64,000 nt of DNA from Isoetes taiwanensis (Eukaryota > Streptophyta > Lycopodiopsida > Isoetales > Isoetaceae). The stretch spans positions 99,515 to 163,514 of the forward strand of contig JAJEKV010000514.1 of the NCBI GenBank assembly GCA_021234155.1. The letters run 5' to 3'. The position numbers and the translations under genes are program-made. Shown here one piece after another: positions 1 through 12,186 of this stretch. Below the pieces are notes generated by a model, which worked only from the letters and a program-made list of their open reading frames with translations, did not search any database and was not told the origin of the DNA. Positions within the stretch are counted from its first letter, which is position 1. Each line of letters begins with the position of its first letter.

Positions 1-1498
1 CGAGGGAAGGCGATGATGTGGTTAGTAGTATTCGCAAGTCCATGGCTCCTCCATTTCTTTGAAAAACACTATGTTGGTCCTAGGAAAGGAAGGCCTAAAT
101 ATCTCTGGGCTGGAGGATTATGATCCCAAAGATGACTTGCTTTGCCATCAATTTGCATTTATAGTACCCGGGCGCAAAGAGATATACCACGGGTGTGTGG
201 ATGGGTTACACCATCTCAGAGGTTTGCAAAGAAGTAGGTGACCATAATGTGAACAAAGTTAGGTGTGGAGTGGTGGTGTCAGTCTGCACCAGGTTAAATC
301 AATGGCGAGAGGAAGAAAGGTATAGAGACTGTTGGACAAAGAGATGGAAGAGAAACCCTATTGAAGGGATGATTGGGTTGAGTTAGATACTATTTTTTTT
401 TCATGGACCCCAAAGGTCATCCCGGGCAAGGCTGCTAGGGTTACAAATACTGTGGAAGTGAGGAAGAAAGCTATGATATCTCTAGGGGTCAATTCTGAGA
501 AGTAATTGGCAATATGTAACTCGACATGCATATGTGAAATATTTTTAATTTTTAATGCAATCATGTTGTGCTTGTTATAAAAAAAGTCACATTCTCGATG
601 CAAATTTACTAACCCGGGAAAAAGTTGCAGTGCCAAAATGGTCCAAAATCCTGACATAAATCCAATTTAAATGAATGATGGTTACCTTGATTTTATTGCC
701 ACTTAAGCATACGAACTTTTGCCATTTCAAAATTCACTATCCGCACTTAGATACAAGTCATCTACTCATGTCAATCATATCCCAGACTACCCAGTGGTAA
801 GATCGACGCTACTCCACAACCATGGACGTCCCATAGGGTCTAGCATGTGCGACATGCCCTGTAACACTTTATTTCCTCCCCCTTCTTGGAACCTAAGGTC
901 TAACTAAGGATTCAATATAGGAAATATATTGTACAATTACTTATTCTTCTAATAGCCACTTAGGAATTCTCGTATCCATATGAGACCTTGATATTCCAAG
1001 AATATCCTTATTGTACAACTTCCGAACAAATTGGACATCCAAAAATCAGTTCGGGTTACAGTGGAGTTTAACACAAACACTCTATCATGGAATATAGCCT
1101 CATTATCCAACACAGTATAGTTCATATAGTTTGCTTTCACAATACTCAGTACTAGATCTAGTTTTCCCAAGAAAGCTAACTCATATGCTAATATTCCCAG
1201 CCTTTTCCCCTCGAAAGGGATTAGCATAATGCAGAATGAACACTGACACTTTTCTTAACCATATTATTAAGAAAATTGTTCGTATAACTAAGAAATTATT
1301 ATTTCTCAGGTTGACACAATCATCTTCTTCAAGATGACCTCAACTTGCATAGGTTTGATACTAACTTGGAGATTCACGCAACTCTACTTCTGGAAAAGTG
1401 AGAATTGCCTCTCCATCATGCAACAACTCAAAGTAGAATCCTTTTTGAGGCACTTACATACTGCAGTACATATCATAGGTTTCTATGCCAATCTACAT
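1..1498. other. intergenic, no gene recognised
   Basis: I see no known protein family in this stretch. Short open frames near 59-386 and 949-1227 have no motif I recognise. The sequence at its right end continues at 3564, so it is the left flank of the host locus into which the LINE at 1514-3548 inserted. Confidence 0.5.
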
Positions 1499-1513
1499 AT
1501 ATTAGATCGCTTT
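1499..1513. repeat. left target-site duplication of the LINE
   Basis: The 15 bases atattagatcgcttt occur here and again, without mismatch, at 3549-3563, immediately after the A-rich tail of the LINE. A duplication of this length at both ends is the usual product of target-primed reverse transcription. The flanking bases differ on both sides, so the repeat is exactly 15 bp. Confidence 0.85.
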
Positions 1514-3348
1514 TTCAAGGAGAACCATCGACATTTTTTCAGGTGGGACGTGGCATTCGGCAGGGCTGTCCTTTGGCACCGCTGCTTTTTACAATTGTGG
1601 CAGAGATTCTTTCTCAGGTATTCTCTCTTACAGTGCAGGAAGGCATCCTACATGGCCTTCCCATGAATAATGGTTCACAAGAGATTTGTAATCAGTACGC
1701 AGATGACACTTTCTTGTTCTTAATGGCTAATGAGCAGAATTTGCAGAATGCCATTTCCTTGTTGGACAGTTTCTCCTTGGCTTCTGGTATCTTTGTGGGA
1801 TGGCAAAAGTGTACTGCCTTGTGAGCCCTAGACTCTCCAGTGCCATTTTTTGTGGTTGCATTTCCATAGAAGGTTCTTCCTCATGGGAAGGCGACTAAGC
1901 TTTTGGGCATTCCAGTTGGTATACACCTCTCATCTGGAGACGCGTGGGATGTCATTATTAAGGGGTTGGAAAGGCATTTGTTCTGGTGGTCCACGGCTAA
2001 GTTATCCATGGCTGGTCGTGTAACTGTGACAAAGTCAGTTCTGAGTGGTACACATGTCTACGTGGCATCCATCTTGCTGGCACCCCAGACAAAGATGCAG
2101 CTCATTGTTCGTACTGTCAGGAACTTTATCTGGGGTGACACTGAAGAAGGAGCTGATGTTAAATTTAGTTGGGCGAAGTGCATTATGCCCAAACGTTGTG
2201 GGGGGCTGGGGATGATTCACTTTCTTCTCCAAATCAAGGTGCTGATTTCTAAGTTCATACGGCAGATTCTAAAGAATGCTGATAATTCTCCAGGTCTGCG
2301 TCTCATTTACCAGTCTTTACAGATGTGCATTTCCTTTGGCTCTCCATCCATTAAGCCACTCCTCCCATGGGCATTATTATATCCACTTTCTCCATATCCT
2401 AATGCATCTCCTTTCCTCAAGAGGTTGCTAGCTGCTTGGGAGACTGTGCGCACTTTGTTTCACTTCCATCCAATGGCACACACAGATCCTACAGCCAGTT
2501 GCTGGTGGATCCCTTTGGGTGACGGCCAAGCAGACTGTCCCCTGGTCTCTTCTGTCCATCCATTGATGCAACGTCGATGGCGAGGAGCGGATGTGCTCAC
2601 GGTGTCTGCATGTTATAATGAGACAAGATTGTTGATGTGGAATGAGTTCAAATTGAAGTTCCTCCTCCTTTGGTGGGACCGTGGCATTTGGGAAAAAGTA
2701 GCTGCTACACTTCCTCCACACCCACAAGATGTGGCTCCCCAACTCTGGGTGGTTCATGGCAGTGTTAAGGAGAAGCACCTGGTGCACTCAATGTATGTGG
2801 TCCTGCTTCATCCTGAGGTGTTGCCTCCATCGCCAAAGTGGCCTTTGGCTATCCCTGAGCCTCATCGAAAAGCAGTCTGGCGATGGGTATGGGATAAATT
2901 GCTCCACCCTAAGCTATTTATTTTATGGTGGCAGATCATTCATAGATGTGTGCGGGTAAACACTGTTGTTCATCGATTTCGTCCAGAAGTCTCTGTGATC
3001 TGCCCTCTTTGCATGCAGAGGAACGAGACAATTGAGCACTGCTTTTTCTTGTGTCACCATGCTCGACTTGCATGGCAGTGGCTTTTGAGCCTTTTCCATT
3101 GTGACTTGAATAGTCAGCAGGTCCTGCTATCAGTCTATCCTAGTTCTTGGGACAATTTGGCAAAGAGGGCTTTCCACTTAGCATCTGCGTGGATTATCTA
3201 GTCCATCTGGAAGAGACGAAATCTCCTCATCTTCAAGGGACAGGTCTTTTCTAATACACAAGTGCTTAGCGATGCTCGTAGTCGCATTGTAAAGGCGTAC
3301 AAGTGTTCTTCCTTAAAGGAGGACGTCAAGAGTGTCATTTGGGAGTGA
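1514..3348 (+). pseudogene. LINE ORF2 remnant: reverse transcriptase and zf-RVT
   Basis: One reading frame runs through the copy. It shows the RT fingers/palm motif GRGIRQGCPLAP, the catalytic block QYADDTFLF (YADD), the thumb-side KLLGIPVG and GRVTVTKSVLSG, and a C-terminal zinc-binding region (CPLCMQRNETIEHCFFLC, CCHC type). The frame is broken by a TGA at 1822, a TAG at 1867 and a TAG at 3199. The last falls inside AWII-stop-SIWKRRN, where tryptophan is expected, so TGG has probably become TAG. The final stop follows SVIWE near 3348. No endonuclease domain is present. The protein would act in target-primed reverse transcription, but this copy cannot make it. Confidence 0.85.
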
Positions 3349-3548
3349 TATTTGCAGATTCAGACTTACTCATAGCAAACAGTTGTGCTCATGGTGATAT
3401 GTATTCTTTGCTTTTCTATGTTATGTATGTGGTGGGTAGTGTTGCTCTAGTGGACATCTTCTCCACGGGTTTTGAGTCCCCCATGTACTCTTTGTATTCT
3501 TTTGAGTAATAAAGGTCCACGTTCATCAAAACAAAAAAAAACAAAAAA
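1514..3548 (+). mobile_element. 5'-truncated L1-type LINE
   Basis: This is a non-LTR retrotransposon copy that keeps only the 3' part of ORF2, a 3' UTR and an A-rich tail at about 3530-3548. It begins inside the reverse transcriptase domain just upstream of the GRGIRQGCPLAPLLF block, which is typical of 5' truncation during insertion. The perfect 15-bp duplications on both sides fix both ends. The open frame that begins at 1405 is a chimera of flanking DNA and LINE sequence, not a real start. The intact target duplication beside several stop codons suggests moderate age. Confidence 0.88.
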
Positions 3549-3563
3549 ATATTAGATCGCTTT
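3549..3563. repeat. right target-site duplication of the LINE
   Basis: Exact second copy of the 15 bases at 1499-1513, directly abutting the A-rich LINE tail. Confidence 0.85.
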
Positions 3564-6231
3564 AGATAAGGTAGGGTAGCTAATCCTTCCACTTAGTTAA
3601 CTTCTCATGGATAAATTTTACTCTAAACATATGTTCCAGGACTGCATTGATCAGAGTACATCTAGATGGTTCACACATTTATCCAATACATGATCTCACG
3701 ATCCTTCACATAGACCATTTCAATGGTCCCATCATGTTGCAAACATATTTTAACCACATTAGGTTAATAATATCTATTTTATTAGTACCACCCTAGGGTA
3801 CTTGGTCAAACCTTACTAGAACCAAGGGCGTTTCTTAGCAGTCTCGAGCAATGTAACGGTTGCATGTAAATAAGCTTGTGGCAATCTTAGTATGCAACTA
3901 TCCTTGGCTTTCTTAGCCCGACACATTGCACACCCAACTCCAAGTAACAACTTGGCAAACTTGACCCATAGCTTCCCATACCTAATATAGGATTTTGGGA
4001 TGCATTGCACATGAACATAAGGATCAACCACCAGGACATAACCACTTTTCCACAAGAAAAGACTCTAATGCACCAGCTCTAGACATAGTCACCATCCCCG
4101 GGATACCACTTAGTGTATAAGGGATACGCCATGTGCGAGGAAGGGGTCATAAAAAACCCCTTCGTATACGCTTTTTTTAAGGTTTAAAAAACCCCTTTCC
4201 GTATGAAATACATCACTAGAGATTGGATTTTTGAAGGTCTAAAGAACCCCTTCCCGTACGTATTCGTACGCTTTAGGTTAAAAAAAACCCCTTATCGTCC
4301 ACTCACATGGTATATACGGCCTACACTATGTGAATCCCCCGGGGTCACCATGCCCTTTAGTCAATCTTCTCTGCGTGCATTAACAATCCTTCAAATAAAG
4401 ATTATATCACAATTCAGACACAATTCAAGAAACTCTATGCTTATAGAGATTGCTATAGCCATATGTATATGATCTTCTAGATAATATCCAACACTTCGAC
4501 TTACAAACTTCTAATCATAAGTTCTCAACCCATGGTCACATAATCTCACCTAGCTACACTTAGCTTGAGATTATTTAGGCAACCTTTTGACTTTGGCAAA
4601 TCTAATAGTCCTTCAAGCTCACTCCTAACATCAGTTTTATTAGCAATCCTTATTCCAAGTCCCAACACTTGAAGCGTATTGCCAACAACAGCTTTGGATC
4701 ATGCCAATAGCTTCCAATTGAGCTCTAATCCATCCAATTCTTGACCTAAGTCAGAGATTCCATGAATGGAGTAGTCGAAGATTAAGAATTTTTTGCAAAT
4801 CCAAGACACACAGGTAAAATTCCAAATCTTTCACAATGCGCTCATTACCGATGTCATAAAACCTTTCCTGCCCCGGAGAAATTGAGCCATTTAAGCAAAA
4901 CCTTGCTTGGAAAGGACAAATTGCTGGACGACTACAGAACAAATCTATAAGTCCACTACTATAGATGTGCATATTACATTTCCGAATGTGTGTATCACAT
5001 CCCCAAGTCCAAATTGATAACCATTCTCCCTCTCCCCCCCCCTTGGGAAAGAAATGGACAACAAGCATCTACTTAAATTTCCATAATGAATTCTAAAATT
5101 AGTTGCTCCACAATCCAATTATGGACACATTGCTTGAATATTTTGAACCAAAATATCTTGGTCCAACCATTGCTTGATAAAAGACCACATAGTATTACAC
5201 AATACCGTGCACATCCATACACAATAAATAGTGGAATTGGTGGTTTATAATATATTAACCCCAATGCCCTAGGCACATTATCGGTCCATCTTGTTCAACT
5301 TTAAGACTAATAACATGTACCTTTTCAACTTGTAAAACATAAGAACATGATAACTCTTACGTTCTTTTCGGGAAGAACCATGAGTAGCCTTATAACAAGT
5401 TCATCTCTACGTCATTGTATAACATATTCCATTTCTATAGAACAAAGTATCAACTTGTGTATCATTAGAGCGCCCATACGCTCGATTTACACGCTTTACC
5501 TGACTGAAAATAAGACAAATAATGATTTTTGTGATGCCACAATCTTTACTTGATTGCATCAATTCATCAAGTAATTAGCCTAGGCTTAGACCGAAGTCTA
5601 GCCTAGTTCTTACAATAGTGCATCCAGTGCAACACACATACATTAGAACCTTTCAATTTCGACTCCCAAAGTCGATTCATTGTTTTAAACAAAAAGAAAG
5701 GAATTGTAGACAAATTGAATGTCTATCTTGTACGATTTTCCCACATAAAGCAAAGCCCTCATGGGCCCACCACTTGATCCCCAGGCTCCCAACGACGAAA
5801 CTACCGTTTGTCAACACTCCCAGAGTGTTGGAATTGTAGCCTCACCCAAAACCCCGATTAAGGCTGCTGCTGGTCAAGAACACCGGTCTTGCCAAAACTG
5901 CACACTTAGTATGCAGAATTTACAATACCAAGTATTGCACGAAAAGGCTCCCTAGGTCCTTTTAATATAACTAGCTCAACTAGCTTGGGTACTATTCTAA
6001 GTTATCAACTTAGAAACGTTAAGGAGAAAAAACCCTATAAGCGGTTGCAGTACCCGGTACTGCCGTTGGCCTAGACAACTATTAGTCCCACTAATAATGG
6101 GATAATGGTTCCAAGTATATAAGTTATACAACTTATATACCCCTTTAAACCATTTATAAAATTAACGTGGCTGATATCGGTGGTCTTGATCGACCAGAAG
6201 CCCAAAAGGCTTCAACGAAGCAAATTTGGCA
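3564..6231. other. intergenic, repeat-derived, no gene recognised
   Basis: No coding family is recognisable on either strand. The part at 4108-4205 (a cgccatgtgcg block followed by repeated aaaccccttc and gtatacg words) resembles 53955-54045, so at least this piece is a dispersed repeat. The part next to 6232 may be the internal region of a minus-strand LTR element (see the primer-binding-site candidate). Confidence 0.4.
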
Positions 6232-6243
6232 GCTTTGATACCA
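6232..6243 (-). promoter_or_regulatory. candidate tRNA-Met primer-binding site (minus strand)
   Basis: On the minus strand this reads TGGTATCAAAGC, one base from the TGGTATCAGAGC primer-binding site complementary to initiator tRNA-Met that many plant LTR retrotransposons use. The preceding minus-strand bases, GGCTGCA followed by ATAATT, could be an LTR end. I could not identify an LTR pair or a gag frame, so this is only a candidate. Confidence 0.35.
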
Positions 6244-6718
6244 AATTATTGCAGCCTACAAAAAGAGGGATCATTTGTGCTACCTTGAACTCCCTGAGTT
6301 CCCCTCCGTCTTGAGTTCCCGCAACTCCCCATGCACAACTGAAAACTAATCCCCAGGATTAACTTGAAACCCAACTTCAATAGTTCTTCTCAAAAAAACT
6401 GATACTGCTACTGCAGTATTGCTCAAGAAGAGCATCGACACTCTAACAAAGGGATAATCTCCAAAAGCAAACACTAATTTTTGAGATAACCCAAAAAGTC
6501 CTGGATTGACCCCTGACCAATCCGGAATAGTCTATAACAGCAGAACATGGAGGATCAAGTGGTATGGTCTTGCCAAGAACACAAACAGCTTGCTCCAAGA
6601 ACAAATCCCCTCCGTCACAAATAGCTATTTCTTCCTTTTTCATCTGCCTTTCCTTACTCAATGCATCATTGAAAAATGGCACAGGCTAAATTAATCGGAT
6701 GTTTAGAGAGCTATGTGA

Positions 6719-6804
6719 ACTAAACTTGCAAATTAATTGTTGAGTTTAGTACTTCATTTGGACTAAACTTGCAAATTAATTGTTGAGTTTAGTACTTCAT
6801 TTGG
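6719..6804. repeat. 43-bp tandem duplication
   Basis: Two perfect copies of a 43-bp unit (6719-6761 and 6762-6804) beginning actaaacttgcaaattaatt. No coding content is recognised. A single local duplication is the simplest explanation. Confidence 0.9.
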
Positions 6805-7009
6805 ATAAATATGCAAATTATGTACGTAAGTTGGAGATGCTACTATTGTTACTTGATGAGCATTCATTATGTAATGTTTGCAATGAAGTTGCATTATAGA
6901 AGTGTGCTTGCAAATAGATTGCATTGTAGAAGGGTCATGTGATTTGCCTCCTACTTCCAAGAAGTTAAAAAAGTACATGAAGTTTGGTCTAAAGCAGAAG
7001 AACTATATC

Positions 7010-8460
7010 ATATAAGTCAGCTACAAATTTTTCTGATTGAACAATTTGAATGCATCTCTAAGCCATGAAAAAGAGCTCTTGTGGCATTTGTTAGAACAGC
7101 TTCCTTGAGAAGCCAATTTTCTGTAATCATTACAATTCATAAGGCTTTGTGGTTTATATTGAGATATATAACACTTTTTGCCATGATGCAAACCTGCAAA
7201 TTGTTGGTTGACCATTTGTAAAATCCAATGTTGCCTGCCATAATGTCTATGGAAAGTATGTGTGGCACTGCCTTACTAAGGAATGTTGCCTGATTGAAAC
7301 TATTAGAACCATAATCATATGGTTTCAATTCCAGATTCATTGTGCTATAGACAGGATTAACTACATGGTTCCCAGCGTAATAATCATGACATTGGTTACG
7401 TTTATCCTCATAAGTTTCAGGCAATTCCACGTGATTAACAGCAACCTTTAAACACATTTATTCCAAATGCATCTTATTCGAGGATCACATTGTATCAATT
7501 TCTCATAATGCTTGCTAAGAACACCCACTGGAAACTGCAAAGAATGTCGTCTGAGAAAGAAACGGATCATAATAAGGCATCCTGATTTATAATGAAATAT
7601 ACAACACTTTTTGCCATCATGCAAACCTGCAAATTGTTGCTTGACCATTTGTAAAATCTGACGTTGCCTACCATAATATGTGTTTTCTTGGTTGGGAGTT
7701 GGTTGCTGGTTGCAATGGGGCCTGAGCAACTGCTGAGGATGATGCTGAAAGGAGAATACCTGGACCTGGAAAAAAAAAATCAATTTCTCAACAGGTTCTA
7801 ACAATCCTTTGTTCCCTGTACTACATAAATAAATGGCTCCATCTTGTGATTCATTAATGAACTGAAGATGCACCCAAACAACTATTGAGTTTCACAAATG
7901 CATGACAACACAAAGTGCATGTCCAACGGATACAATCGTCCCTTTTTCCCTTATTAACAAATACAATGAACTGAACATGCACCCATCCAGACAACTATGA
8001 GTTTCACAAATGCATGACAACAGAATGTCCAACTGATATGTTCTTCCTTTTTAATAAACACAGTGCAAAATATCTCGTTGCATCAAGGGAGAATACTGGA
8101 ACACAAAGATCACCTGTGATGGAAGAAAAAATCACCTGAAACATAATAGGAAAGCTCTGTGGCATACTATGGGAATGATGCAGCTGCAAAACTTCTCCTA
8201 GAATGCTTTCAACTGCAGAAAATAAAAGATGGCTAATCAAGAAAATTTGTTCAAAATATACTTGCTGCAGAGCTTTAAGTAGCTTACACACAGGTGCACC
8301 AACAAATCTTGTATTGCCCTAATACCTGGTTGACAGATCTTGCAAGAGCCTGCACAAAAGAGAACATAAGGAAAAAGATAAATATGTTCATAATATATTT
8401 GTTGCATCTTAAGTAGCTTACACAGAGGCCTTGTTGCTTGCAGACATGACGGTGGGATGG
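7010..8460 (-). pseudogene. degenerate multi-exon gene pieces, family unknown
   Basis: On the minus strand several short segments look like exons bounded by AG and GT: LARSVNQ after tttgtgcag, ESILGEVLQLHHSHSMPQ after ttttctgcag, and a Gln/His-rich piece ending ILQMVKQQFAG after tttttccag. The QQFAGLH(D/H)GKKC segment occurs twice (about 7150-7240 and 7590-7690), and a CKLLK-type segment occurs twice near 8270 and 8420. So the locus contains internal duplications. I could not assign a family; the Gln-rich C-terminus would suit a transcription factor, but that is a guess. Confidence 0.3.
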
Positions 8461-8631
8461 CTGCATGAACCGGGCAGAAGCTCCAGGGTCCCGGATTTTT
8501 GGAAAAAAGTGGTGGCCGATTCCTAAAAGGATCCAAGGCCTCTTCCTAAGCCATCGTTAGAGCTAGAAAAGGGCAAAAGGTAAGCCATCCAGAATCCGGT
8601 GGCCTCTTCCGAAACCATCGCTAGAGTTAGA

Positions 8632-8741
8632 AAAGGCCAAAATAAGTCATGTGCTAGCTGAGCCGTCCATTTTTAGGTTAAATCTCAAAGGCCAAAATAA
8701 GTCATGTGCTAGCTGAGCCGTCCATTTTTAGGTTAAATCTC
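8632..8741. repeat. 55-bp tandem duplication
   Basis: Two copies of a 55-bp unit (8632-8686 and 8687-8741), each containing gtgctagctgagccgtcc. A more diverged related stretch lies just upstream (8541-8631, containing tcttcc-aaaccatcg). Non-coding. Confidence 0.85.
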
Positions 8742-8759
8742 AACCGCCCAATTTAGGGC

Positions 8760-10009
8760 TCGGTGCACTACTTACGGTATAATATTATAATATAAAGATT
8801 ATTCAATCCAATAGTTATCACTTATGTCATTATAACACTAACTCCTAATGTTTCGGTTTATTATTATATGTACAATTATTCCTCGAGGTACTCTTTATTC
8901 CTTGCAACACATTACAACAAAATTGTATTGCAGGTCTTCGTAGTTCGACCTCCTGGCCCTCCGGAGCGCTCTATTGGCCTGCAGGTCAACACTACGTTAG
9001 TACCATTAATATTAATAAAATTTTTGGTTATATGGTGACCACCCCACCTATCTACATGAATGCATGGCTAATCTCCCGGCGTAGGAAGAGGATGATTCTT
9101 CCATCGTGGCCGAGGAGACAGCGCCTATAATGCCTATATGGCGCTCATGCCTACACCTTTAGTTGCCCAGCGTGGAGGATAGGTCCTTCCCGTATATGGG
9201 GCGTGAAGCAATGTTGTTAAAAAACCCGTTTTTTATTTTTAAAGTACCTCTATAAAAATCTTCACGTTTTTTAAAGGACTTTTATGATTTGGTATGGCCA
9301 AAAAACAAAATTGCACATTCTTTGCACTGCTTTATTGGATATATTTGCTACCAAGACGTAGCATGCCAACAAGTAAACCAGACGCTTATGTTGCTATTAG
9401 AAACTATTGAGTTCAAGTACAAAGAAACCATAGCTATTTTGCCATGCAACTCTTAAGAAAGTTTAGAAAAACATTATTATAAAGGTTAAGATATATAAGA
9501 ATTCTATATACAAAGATAAATAAGTTCAAGAATATTATATATTTGGATTAAAAAAATCACAGTCTAAGGATTTTTAAGGATTTTTAAAGCTTTTTAAGGA
9601 TTTTTAAGGATTTTAAAGATTTTTAACATATTTTATACAAAATACGTTTTTAAAGATTTTTTTCAAGAATTTTAAAAATCTTCAAAAAATCTTAAAAAAT
9701 GTTTTTTAAACATACGGATTTTGACGTACTTAACAACATTGGCGTGAAGGCCAGATTCCTCCTATCAAAGCATATATGGGGCTAGAGGTGCTTTTCCTAT
9801 CAATGCATTCCCTGAATGACCTCTTATCTCTCGAGGTCGTCTACTCCCGTGGGACAGAAGTAGACTTTCAAAGCGGCACCGCGGTCATGCCTACATTGAC
9901 ATTACACCATGTCCTAGAGATCACCGTAGTAATCTCATCATCGGTAACAACGCATGCAACCCTTACCTCATAGGTTGCATGCGTAGATTATACTTAACTA
10001 GGCAAGCTA
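8760..10009 (-). other. 3' non-coding / LTR-side region of the gypsy element
   Basis: This stretch lies downstream (on the minus strand) of the chromodomain stop codon, where a 3' UTR, polypurine tract and 3' LTR are expected. It has an AATAAA on the minus strand near 8900. I could not find the matching 5' LTR, so the LTR ends are not defined. A MITE at 9209-9741 interrupts it. The assignment is by position only. Confidence 0.35.
9209..9741. mobile_element. hAT-type MITE with 8-bp target duplication
   Basis: The element begins CAATGTTGTTAA and ends TTAACAACATTG, a perfect 12-bp terminal inverted repeat with looser similarity further in. It is flanked on both sides by gcgtgaag (9201-9208 and 9742-9749). 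An 8-bp target duplication with CA...TG ends is characteristic of the hAT superfamily. The 533-bp AT-rich interior has no transposase and contains short direct repeats of the aaggattttt type near 9565-9625. It is a non-autonomous element, inserted in what is probably the 3' part of the gypsy element, so it is younger than that insertion. Confidence 0.85.
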
Positions 10010-10375
10010 TTAATCTACACAAATCGACATGCCTGAGCCGATTTCTTCGGAGATGACCTTGCCGTCCCATTGCTCCATAAACTGTGGGTACTGTTTTTCC
10101 AGATCTCTTTTAAGTACCCATGTCGCGTCTTCCACCGGCAAGTGTTTCCACTTGACCAAGTATTGGAGAAACTCCGATCTCCTTGTTTTCTTGAATGCTT
10201 TATCAAGAATTAGTTCTGGAACTATTTCTATCTGCTCTTCTGTCATTTCCAACATCGTTGGGGTGTCCAGGACTTCATCTGGATTGGGAGTGTGCTTCTT
10301 TAGCAAACTCACGTGGAAGACTTTGTGGATTTTTAGGTGCGATGGCAAGTCTAACTTGTAGGATTGGTTACCCAC
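10010..10375 (-). pseudogene. gypsy integrase C-terminus with chromodomain
   Basis: The open frame starts with an integrase C-terminal segment (YKLDLPSHLKIHKVFHVSLL) and continues to a chromodomain with the signature YLVKWKHLPVEDATWV, including the aromatic positions of the methyl-lysine pocket. In chromoviruses this module is thought to steer integration toward marked chromatin. It is one of the better-preserved parts of the element, but it is separated from the integrase core by a frameshift. Confidence 0.85.
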
Positions 10376-10472
10376 TCTCTTGGTTATTCTGAAGGGTCCA
10401 GCCCACCTTGGAGCAAGCTTCTTGCAATTTCGATCGCGAGCTTACCGCTTTACCTTGATCTTGAGCCATACA

Positions 10473-11318
10473 TCATCTCCGGCTTGGAATTCTCATTTGT
10501 CCAGATGTTTGTCGGCAATGCTCTTCCGACTCCTTGCGCTGCGGTACCCTCGAACTTCCTCCACAAGCCGCTGCATGTCGCTCAACATTTCTTTGCGAAA
10601 CTTCCACTTTTGACCGGATTGTGCCAAGTGTCCGAGTTAGGCATTGGTAGCCGTAGTTGATCATGAACGGCGACATTTGGGATGATTCCCGCTTGGTGCT
10701 ATTATGCGCAAAAAACTCCACCAAGTGAATAAATTCCTCCCACATACCTTGCTTGTTCCAGACATAGTTTCGGAGCATGTCTTCCAATATTCTGTTGATA
10801 CGCTCCGTTTGCCCATCCGTCTGTGGATGATAGGCCGTGCTCATGGATAGCCGTTCCAATCGTTGTGAAGAGATCCACGCCGAAGGCACTCATGAACGGA
10901 TCTCGGCCGGAGATAATTTCCCTTGGCATGCCATGGAGTCCGAAGATCTCTTTGGTGAAGAGCTTTGCCGTATCCATAGCCGTGTCAAGTGGTCCTGCAA
11001 GGCACGAAGTGGGCCATCTTCGACAACTTGTCGACCACGACCATCAAGGCATCCTTACCTCTTACTGTCCTTGGCAGTCCTGTTATAAAGTCCATGCTGA
11101 CGACCTCCCACTTAGCGTTTGGCACCGCTAATGGTTCTAATGCCCCGGTATTCGGGTTGTTCTGCCTTTGTTTCTTTGGCATAGCCCGATAATCGCTTGA
11201 TGTAGCGGGCTATCGCTTCTTCATTCCGACCAATAGTAGCTGCCACGCACTTTAAAAGTATGTCTTCATGAATCAGCGTGCCAGCTATTGGGCTGTTGTG
11301 GGTGTCGTGGAGGTCCAA
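10473..11318 (-). pseudogene. gypsy integrase core and zinc-binding N-terminus
   Basis: Pieces in several frames read in order as LHDTHNSPIAG...IARYIKR (HHCC-type N-terminus), [19 protein letters not shown] with [14 protein letters not shown] (first catalytic Asp), REIISGRDPFMSAF (second Asp region) and STAYHPQTDGQTERINR (catalytic Glu). The domain would perform strand transfer of retrotransposon cDNA. Frameshifts near 10700-10890 and 10980-11180 break it. Cysteines in the N-terminal finger appear lost. Confidence 0.85.
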
Positions 11319-11583
11319 CTTTCTTACTCCGGATGATTAGAAAGACGCACAACTTGTTCTTATGGTATAGGAGGTTACCTTCCTTCTTAAAATTTTTGAA
11401 GGTTTCCTCTCCTTATCCGTTCTTGCTTCCTTGCACAAGCTTGCCCATACTTCCTTGAAGTCACATCTGTTGGCAAGGTTTCTTCTATCTTTTTCCGAAT
11501 TCATTTAAAGAGTGTCGAGATTGCGTTGCGGTGCACCGGTTGTCGGTGGATGCCGTGAAAGCGCATCTGCTACCACATTAAGC

Positions 11584-12065
11584 TTAGGGCTTGTAGACTA
11601 TCTCAAAGTCGTACTCCTCGAGAAACTCCATCCACCTTCGCTGCCTCAGATTGAGATGTGGTTGCGTGAACGCATCTTGGAGGCTCTGGTGATCAGTGTC
11701 CAGCTGGAACTTCCTCCCTAAGAGGTAATGCCTCCAGATTCTCAACGCCCTGACAACTGCTAGCAGCTCTTGGTCATGCGTCGCAACGGCGTTTTCGCTG
11801 CCGTTCATCTTCCTTGAGTCGACGCGGCTATTACCCTCTTCTTGCATGAGCACCGCGACTTTTTGTGGCTATCTTGCTTGCGTCTGGCCGCCACTAACTT
11901 GTCCTTTTGGTCCGGCGGGGGGTTAAGGCGGGCGGTTGTTAAAGCTTCCTTTAACAATTCAAATGCTGCCTGGGCTTTCTTGAGCCAATGGTCTGCCCAA
12001 TTTTTCACTTTCTCCGCCTTTGTCAAGTCCGCGGGTGGGGCTGCTATCTTTCTGGGGTTCTTCAC
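11584..12065 (-). pseudogene. gypsy RNase H region
   Basis: The segment has THDQELLAVVRALRIWRHYL followed by FQLDTDHQSLQ and RQRRWMEFLEEYDFEIVYKP, the standard RNase H-like module after gypsy RT. A preceding piece (KKAQAAFELLKEALT) is the connection region. A frameshift near 11830 separates the two pieces. Confidence 0.85.
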
Positions 12066-12186
12066 GAACTTTTCGTAATACCACCGCTAGGCCAAGGAAA
12101 CTTCGACCTCATGGGCGTTCTTTGGTGCCGGCCATTAGATTCTTGCTTCAATCTTGGCGGTGATGCCGAGATTCCTTCTGCTGAAA

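Noticed and set aside
1405-1824. 139-codon frame as a gene start for the LINE
   Set aside because: The first 36 codons are flanking DNA. The LINE begins at 1514, as the target duplication shows.
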